Source of the DNA: Micromonospora profundi
GTDB lineage: Bacteria > Actinomycetota > Actinomycetes > Mycobacteriales > Micromonosporaceae
Assembly (NCBI RefSeq): GCF_011927785.1
Contig: NZ_JAATJK010000001.1
Location: 4,125,001-4,189,000 of the forward strand
Length of the DNA stretch: 64,000 bases
Direction of reading: 5' to 3'
Positions within the stretch are counted from its first letter, which is position 1. Each line of letters begins with the position of its first letter. Made by a program: the position numbers and the translations under genes. Shown one piece after another: positions 59,466 to 64,000 of this stretch. Under the pieces are notes generated by a model. The model saw only the letters and a program-made list of their open reading frames with translations. It ran no database searches and was not told where the DNA came from.

Positions 59466-61600
59466 CGATCCTGCAGCTGCGCCGCGCGCGGACCAGCCTG
59501 GTGCTCGACGCACGCGGCCCGGGGCTGCCCCGGGTCGTGCACTGGGGTGGCGACGTCGGCGACCTCGGCGACGACGAGCTGCGGCACCTCGTGGACGCGA
59601 CAGTACCGCCGGTGGTGCCGAGCAGCTTCGACGAGCCTCCGGTGCTGTCGCTGCTGCCCGAACCGAGCGCCGGCTGGAGCGGCCGGCCGGGGCTGGCCGG
59701 GCACCGCGACGGACGGGACTGGTCGACAGCGTTCCACATCGACGGGTTGGACGTGGACGACACCGGTACGGGTCCGGCGGGGCTGACCGTACGGGCGTCG
59801 GACCCGGCCGCCGGCCTGTCGCTGACCATCGAGATCACGCTGGACCCGCACGGCCTGCTGACCGTGCGGCACGTGCTGCGCAACGACGGCGACGGCGCGT
59901 ACGAGCTGCGGGAGCTGACGCCGGTGCTGCCGGTGCCGGCGGTCGCCACCGAACTGCTCGACCTGACCGGCCGGTGGTGCCGGGAGCGGTCCCCGCAGCG
60001 GCACCCGTGGCAGTACGGCAGCTGGGTTCGCGAGGGGCGGCACGGGCGCACCGGGCACGACGCCACACTGCTGCTGATCGCCGGCACCGCCGGATTCGGC
60101 TTCGGTGACGGCGAGGTGTGGGCGGTGCACACCGCGTGGAGCGGTGACCACGTCACATTCGCCGAGCGTCACCCCACCGGTGTGTCGACGATCGGCGGCG
60201 GTGAACTGCTGGCCCCCGGCGAGATCCGGCTCGCCCCCGGCGAGTCCTACACCACTCCCCTGCTCTACGCGGTGTGGTCCGACGCCGGGCTGGACGGTCT
60301 CAGCGACGTGCTGCACACCCACCTACGGGAACGACCCGGGCATCCGCGCTCCCCCCGCCCGGTGACCCTCAACGTCTGGGAGGCCGTCTACTTCGACCAC
60401 GACCTCGACCGGCTGCGTGCGCTCGCCGACCGGGCCGCGCAGATCGGGGTGGAGCGGTTCGTGCTCGACGACGGCTGGTTCCGGGGACGGCGCGACGACA
60501 CCGCCGGGCTCGGCGACTGGTACGTCGACGAGGACGTGTGGCCGGACGGCCTGCAACCGCTCATCGACCACGTGACAGGTCGAGGGCTCCAGTTCGGCCT
60601 CTGGGTGGAACCGGAGATGGTCAACCCGAACTCCGACCTGTTCCGCGCGCACGCCGACTGGCTGCTGGCAGTGCCGGGGCGGCTGCCGCCGGCCTGGCGA
60701 AACCAGCAGGTGCTCGACCTGGGCCGCCCCGAGGCGTACGACTATCTGCTGGAACGCCTCGACGCGCTGCTCACCGCGCATCCCGGCATCGGTTACCTCA
60801 AGTGGGACCACAACCGGGATCTCACCGAGGCGGGGCACGAAGGCCGTCCGGGGGTGCACGGGCAGACCGTGGCGGTCTACCGGCTCCTGGACGAGCTGCG
60901 CAGCCGACACCCCGACGTGGAGATCGAGAGCTGTTCGTCAGGTGGCGCCCGCGTGGATCTGGCCATCCTGGCCCGTACCGACCGGGTCTGGGCCAGCGAC
61001 TGCAACGACGCCCTGGAACGGCTCAGCATCCAGCGGTGGACCGGCCTGCTGCTGCCACCGGAGCTGGTCGGCACGCACATCGGCCCGGACCGTTCACACA
61101 CCACGCACCGGGTGCACGGCCTCGGGTTCCGGGCCGCCACAGCGCTGTTCGGCCACTCCGGCATCGAGTGGGACATCACGTCGATCAGCGAGGCCGACCA
61201 GACCGAGCTGGCCGCCTGGGTGGCGCTGCACAAGCGGCTACGCCCGCTGCTGCACACCGGCCGGGTGGTCCGGGTCGACCACCCGGACCCGGCCGTCTGG
61301 GCGCACGGCGTGGTCGCCCACGACAAGACCCGAGCGGTGTACGCGGTGGCGCGGCTTGCCACCTCGGTGGCGCAGGTCCCGGGCGCGGTCCGGCTGCCCG
61401 GCCTGGACCCGGCCCGCCGTTACCTGGTCCGCCCCGTGCCGGACGTCCCGGCCCCGGCCACCATCGACCTCCGCCCGCCCACCTGGGTGGACGCAGGTGT
61501 CACGCTCAGCGGGGCAGCGCTGGCCCGGATCGGAGTACAACTACCCGCGCTGCACCCGGAACAAAGCCTCGTCCTAGAGGTCACCCCCGCCGCAAGCTGA
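59462..61600 (+). CDS. GH36 alpha-galactosidase
   Basis: 712 residues; ATG overlaps the permease stop. N-terminal beta-sandwich (about 1-310), then the TIM barrel: LNVWEAVYFDHDLDRLRALA, ERFVLDDGWFRGRRDDTAGL, FGLWVEPEMVNPNSDLFRAH, nucleophile Asp in YLKWDHNRD, the substrate loop ESCSSGGARVDLAI and acid/base Asp in VWASDCNDALERLSIQR. C-terminal beta domain ends HPEQSLVLEVTPAAS. No signal peptide, so it hydrolyses imported alpha-galactosides (melibiose or raffinose type) in the cytosol. A decayed copy of its last domain is at 62630-62779. Confidence 0.95.
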   Translation: MTILQLRRARTSLVLDARGPGLPRVVHWGGDVGDLGDDELRHLVDATVPPVVPSSFDEPPVLSLLPEPSAGWSGRPGLAGHRDGRDWSTAFHIDGLDVDDTGTGPAGLTVRASDPAAGLSLTIEITLDPHGLLTVRHVLRNDGDGAYELRELTPVLPVPAVATELLDLTGRWCRERSPQRHPWQYGSWVREGRHGRTGHDATLLLIAGTAGFGFGDGEVWAVHTAWSGDHVTFAERHPTGVSTIGGGELLAPGEIRLAPGESYTTPLLYAVWSDAGLDGLSDVLHTHLRERPGHPRSPRPVTLNVWEAVYFDHDLDRLRALADRAAQIGVERFVLDDGWFRGRRDDTAGLGDWYVDEDVWPDGLQPLIDHVTGRGLQFGLWVEPEMVNPNSDLFRAHADWLLAVPGRLPPAWRNQQVLDLGRPEAYDYLLERLDALLTAHPGIGYLKWDHNRDLTEAGHEGRPGVHGQTVAVYRLLDELRSRHPDVEIESCSSGGARVDLAILARTDRVWASDCNDALERLSIQRWTGLLLPPELVGTHIGPDRSHTTHRVHGLGFRAATALFGHSGIEWDITSISEADQTELAAWVALHKRLRPLLHTGRVVRVDHPDPAVWAHGVVAHDKTRAVYAVARLATSVAQVPGAVRLPGLDPARRYLVRPVPDVPAPATIDLRPPTWVDAGVTLSGAALARIGVQLPALHPEQSLVLEVTPAAS

Positions 61601-61650
61601 ACCCCCGCCCGCCCCCGCCCCCGCGCCCTCGCCCTCGCCCTCGCCCTCGT

Positions 61651-61720
61651 CGATCTTGCACTTTCTGCCTCGACTTTCGGCACCAAAGCCTCATATCCGC
61701 GACACAAACTGCAAGATCGC
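61651..61720. repeat. Family A inverted repeat, second copy
   Basis: CGATCTTGCACTTTC (61651-61665) is identical to the arm at 40542-40556; its partner AAACTGCAAGATCGC is at 61706-61720. It follows a short GCCCTC hexamer tandem (about 61626-61649) and lies between convergent genes (GH36 stop, minus-strand gene end), as do the other copies. Confidence 0.75.
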
Positions 61721-61761
61721 GGAGGTGGGGGCGGGGGCGGGCTCGATCGAGTGCCGGGCCG

Positions 61762-62586
61762 TCAGCTGCCGTCCGTCGGGTCCTCGTCGAACGGCGGCGA
61801 CACCTCGCGGTTCCAGGAGCGGACCACGTAACCTCTGGTGATGTCCTGGAGGTGCAGGGACACGTCGATCAGGGTGTTCATCTCATCGATCACCTCCTCG
61901 AAATCGTCGAAGGTGACCAGGAACCGGCGACCGTGGGTGGCCATCTCGGGGGTTCCGGATTTCTTGGCGAAGAAGGCTGCCTCGTGGGAGATCCCTGGCC
62001 CCGCAGCGAAGGTCACCTCCATCGGTGGACTTTCGGGCCCCTGCACGGTCAACCGGTCGCTCTCCTCGGCCACCACCATGCGCTTCAGGCACTGCGCGGC
62101 GTCGGCGAGGGTGGCGGTCCCGGTGAAGTAGACCGCGAAACCGTCGCGTGGCCATACGCACGTCAAGTCGCTTTCGGTAAGCGCGTCGAGGGCGTCGTCG
62201 ACTCTGGACTCGGCTTCGGTCAGCGGCACGCCCAGTTGCGGGGCGTAGGCGACGAGGCCCGTCGCATCCTCCACGACGTGTCCGATCCGGTACACGGCTT
62301 CGACGAGCCACGTGGCGTCCGTCTCGTGGTCCGGCCAGCACGGCAGATCGACGGCCGCCTCGCCGGACCGGTGGCGCACGATGATGCCGCTCGGCTGGTG
62401 GATCAGCGTGCGGGTCGGGCCGTCCTGGCCCAGGACCACCTCACCGAGGATGTCCCGTACGCCGGCGACGATGGCGTCCCACGCCTGCGGGTCCGACGGC
62501 TCGCCCGTGTTCTCCCGTTCGCCACCCGATGCCTCCAATGAGGACGGTCCGATGGGATCGGGTAGCAGAACAAGACCGAAACTCAT
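61762..62586 (-). CDS. Hypothetical protein, two-domain
   Basis: 274 residues from ATG 62586; a longer frame adds ten residues. Residues 30-90 are strand-rich (TRTLIHQPSGIIVRHRSGEA), the middle is helical (LTEAESRVDDALDALTESDL), and the C-terminus has MEVTFAAGPGISHEAAFFAK and FLVTFDDFEEVIDEMNTLID. No named family is recognised. Likely cytoplasmic. It separates the alpha-galactosidase gene from a remnant of a second one. Confidence 0.75.
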   Translation of the reverse strand: MSFGLVLLPDPIGPSSLEASGGERENTGEPSDPQAWDAIVAGVRDILGEVVLGQDGPTRTLIHQPSGIIVRHRSGEAAVDLPCWPDHETDATWLVEAVYRIGHVVEDATGLVAYAPQLGVPLTEAESRVDDALDALTESDLTCVWPRDGFAVYFTGTATLADAAQCLKRMVVAEESDRLTVQGPESPPMEVTFAAGPGISHEAAFFAKKSGTPEMATHGRRFLVTFDDFEEVIDEMNTLIDVSLHLQDITRGYVVRSWNREVSPPFDEDPTDGS

Positions 62587-62629
62587 GGCGGTCAGACTAG
62601 ACCGCCCCCCAGACATAAAGATTCCCTAG

Positions 62630-62779
62630 AGCGGGCGTGGCGCGTCGGTGCTCGGCAGGCGGCTGGCGCGGGCCGCAGGCGACCCGGCGGAGCGGGCGAC
62701 CCGGCGGAGCGGGCGACCCGGCGGAGCGGGCGACCCGGCCGAGCAGAGTCTCGTGCTGGAGGTCGACGCCGTCGACTGA
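62630..62779 (+). pseudogene. C-terminal remnant of a second GH36 alpha-galactosidase
   Basis: The open frame from TAG 62627 to TGA 62777-62779 ends PAEQSLVLEVDAVD and starts GRGASVLGRRLARAAG, which mirrors the end of the intact GH36 (GVTLSGAALARIGVQLP and HPEQSLVLEVTPAAS). The piece between is replaced by a 17-bp tandem repeat expansion. No barrel or catalytic sequence is left. It is the last 45 codons of a paralogue whose body was deleted. Confidence 0.65.
62679..62746 (+). repeat. 17-bp tandem repeat, four units
   Basis: Unit GCGACCCGGCGGAGCGG is present three times exactly (62679-62729) and once with two changes (62730-62746). It lies inside the alpha-galactosidase tail remnant. As 17 is not divisible by three, each unit shifts the frame, though total length keeps the final motif readable in the outer frame. 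Confidence 0.9.
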
Positions 62780-62878
62780 TTCCGTGAATTTTCCGCCGGG
62801 GTGTCGAGAACGACGTCGCCTGCTTCTACCTCAGGGTGAAAGCACCGACGACCGGTGCGCAGGCGTGAGGAGCAAACG

Positions 62879-63280
62879 ATGAAGTACATGCTGTTGATGC
62901 AGTTCAGCGTCGCCGGGGCCGACTTCCCCAGCATCGACACCTGGAGCCCGGCGGAGATCCAAGCCCACATCGCGTTCATGGGCGAGGTCAACGGCAAGCT
63001 CACCGCCTCCGGTGAGTGGGTCGACGGGCAGGGCCTCGGCGGCCCCCAGCAGGTCCGGATCGTCCGTGCTGGCGACGACGGGACCCCGCTGGTCACCGAG
63101 GGGCCGTTCGCCGAGACGAAGGAGTTCCTCGCCGGGTTCTGGATCGTCGACTGCGACAGCCCGCAGCGGGCCGTGGAGCTGGCCGCGTACATCTCCACCG
63201 CACCCGGCCCCGGCGGCCGGCCGCTGAACATGCCGATCGAGGTGCACCCGGTGATGTCCGCGCCGCCTGAGGAGGTGTGA
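62879..63280 (+). CDS. YCII/DGPF-domain protein
   Basis: 133 residues, ATG behind TGAGGAGC. YCII fold: MKYMLLMQFSVAGADFPSID, LTASGEWVDGQGLGGPQQVR, TPLVTEGPFAETKEFLAGFW, VELAAYISTAPGPGGRPLN. The EGPFAETKE and GFWIVD signatures are the DGPF branch, which occurs almost always next to ECF42 sigma factors as here. Function of the family is not established; it may bind a small ligand and feed into the sigma factor. Confidence 0.92.
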   Translation: MKYMLLMQFSVAGADFPSIDTWSPAEIQAHIAFMGEVNGKLTASGEWVDGQGLGGPQQVRIVRAGDDGTPLVTEGPFAETKEFLAGFWIVDCDSPQRAVELAAYISTAPGPGGRPLNMPIEVHPVMSAPPEEV

Positions 63281-63283
63281 GGG

Positions 63284-64000
63284 CTGAGCACCGATCCCCG
63301 CATCGAGGACCTGCTGCGCGAGTTGGCGCCGCAGGTCCTCGGCGTGCTCACCCGCCGGTTCGGTGACTTCGCCGCCGCAGAGGACGCGATGCAGGAGGCG
63401 ATGGTGGCCGCCGCGACCCAGTGGCCGGTCGACGGGCTGCCGGCCAACCCGCGTGGCTGGCTGATCCAGGTCGGCTACCGCCGAATGATCGAGTTGGTCC
63501 GCGGCGAGCAGGCCCGACGCCGCCGGGAGGACCTGGTGGCCCGCCGGGACCCGGACGATCGGCAGCACGCACCAGCCGCGGACGAGGAGTTGACCGCCGA
63601 ACGCGACGACACCCTGGTGCTGCTGTTCCTCTGCTGCCATCCGGCGCTCGCCCCGGCGTCGGCCGTCGCGCTGACCCTGCGCGCGGTCGGCGGGCTGAGC
63701 ACCGCCGAGATCGCCCGCGCCCTTCTCGTGCCCGAGGCCACCATGGCTCAGCGAATCAGCCGGGCCAAGCAGCGCATCCGCTCCTCCGGGTTGCCGTTCC
63801 GGATTCCCGAGCCCGCCGAGCGAGCCGAGCGGCTGGCAGCGGTGCGGCAGGTGCTCTACCTGATCTTCACCGAGGGGCACACCAGCACCGCCGGCCCGGA
63901 CCTGCGCCGGGTCGACCTGGCCGGAGAAGCCATCCGGTTGACCCGCGTCCTGCACGCCCAGCTGCCCGCCGACAGTGAATCCGCCGGACTGCTGGCGCTG
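63284..64000 (+). CDS. ECF42-type RNA polymerase sigma factor (runs off the window)
   Basis: 239 codons to the window edge. Sigma2 region APQVLGVLTRRFGDFAAAED and AATQWPVDGLPANPRGWLIQ, sigma4 region LRAVGGLSTAEIARALLVPE, ATMAQRISRAKQRIRSSG, then the start of the ECF42 C-terminal extension (VLYLIFTEGHTSTAGPDLRR). The frame directly follows the YCII stop without an ATG or GTG near its start; CTG 63284 is eight bases after AGGAGG and gives the family's usual N-terminus (STDPRIEDLLREL), so a CTG start is inferred. The first standard start would remove region 2. Pairs with the YCII gene. Confidence 0.9.
   Translation, partial: MSTDPRIEDLLRELAPQVLGVLTRRFGDFAAAEDAMQEAMVAAATQWPVDGLPANPRGWLIQVGYRRMIELVRGEQARRRREDLVARRDPDDRQHAPAADEELTAERDDTLVLLFLCCHPALAPASAVALTLRAVGGLSTAEIARALLVPEATMAQRISRAKQRIRSSGLPFRIPEPAERAERLAAVRQVLYLIFTEGHTSTAGPDLRRVDLAGEAIRLTRVLHAQLPADSESAGLLAL

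Overview
High-GC sequence with GTG/TTG starts, frequent four-base GTGA or ATGA gene overlaps, an SsgB-type sporulation regulator, a Spo0M-like protein and many secreted Tat/Sec lipoproteins. This points to a filamentous actinomycete, most likely Micromonosporaceae (Micromonospora or a close relative).

Layout. 1-8.2 kb: HEAT-repeat fragment, DHFR-like reductase, DUF2185-type protein, PucR regulator, several secreted proteins and lipoproteins, and a secreted serine protease. 8.6-13 kb: sparse accessory DNA with three tiny translationally coupled genes behind an XRE/TPR regulator. 13.3-16.2 kb: secreted SMP-30-like beta-propeller and an FnIII-PQQ sugar dehydrogenase. 16.2-17.1 kb: gene and possible IS debris.

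17.1-29.5 kb is the core of interest. A plus-strand RiPP operon (FxSxx-COOH precursor FxsA, radical SAM/SPASM maturase FxsB, separate HExxH peptide hydroxylase) runs head-on into a minus-strand five-gene conflict-system operon: EACC1-like adaptor, caspase, VMAP-like protein, MoxR AAA+ ATPase, and a 1417-aa SAV_2336/vWA-NB-ARC-TPR protein. The two operons end 27 bp apart. A fused, decayed MarR/GNAT remnant and a tRNA-Val(CAC) follow. A 21-bp perfect copy of the tRNA anticodon-arm region lies at 8628-8648, in direct orientation to the tRNA copy at 30475-30495. It frames about 21.9 kb, as an old tRNA-targeted integration would.

30.5-34.4 kb: TIGR02611 membrane protein, SsgB, SDR, AraC and a cysteine-free Rrf2 regulator. 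34.4-40.0 kb: a six-gene sulfonate/organosulfur operon (nitroreductase, flavin reductase, LLM monooxygenase, SsuC/SsuB/SsuA-type transporter) behind a leader peptide ending in Cys. 40.2-53 kb: housekeeping and envelope genes, including VOC/MarR with a palindromic operator, a TPR membrane protein, a two-component system, a LolA-like protein, a HelD-type RNA polymerase recycling ATPase and a Spo0M-like protein. 53-61.6 kb: a galactoside locus (DeoR and GH42 on minus; SBP, two permeases and GH36 alpha-galactosidase on plus). 61.7-64 kb: a hypothetical protein, a tail remnant of a second alpha-galactosidase containing 17-bp tandem repeats, and a YCII/ECF42 sigma pair that runs off the window. Two families of long hairpin repeats sit in intergenic gaps at 40.5, 50.6, 53.1 and 61.7 kb.
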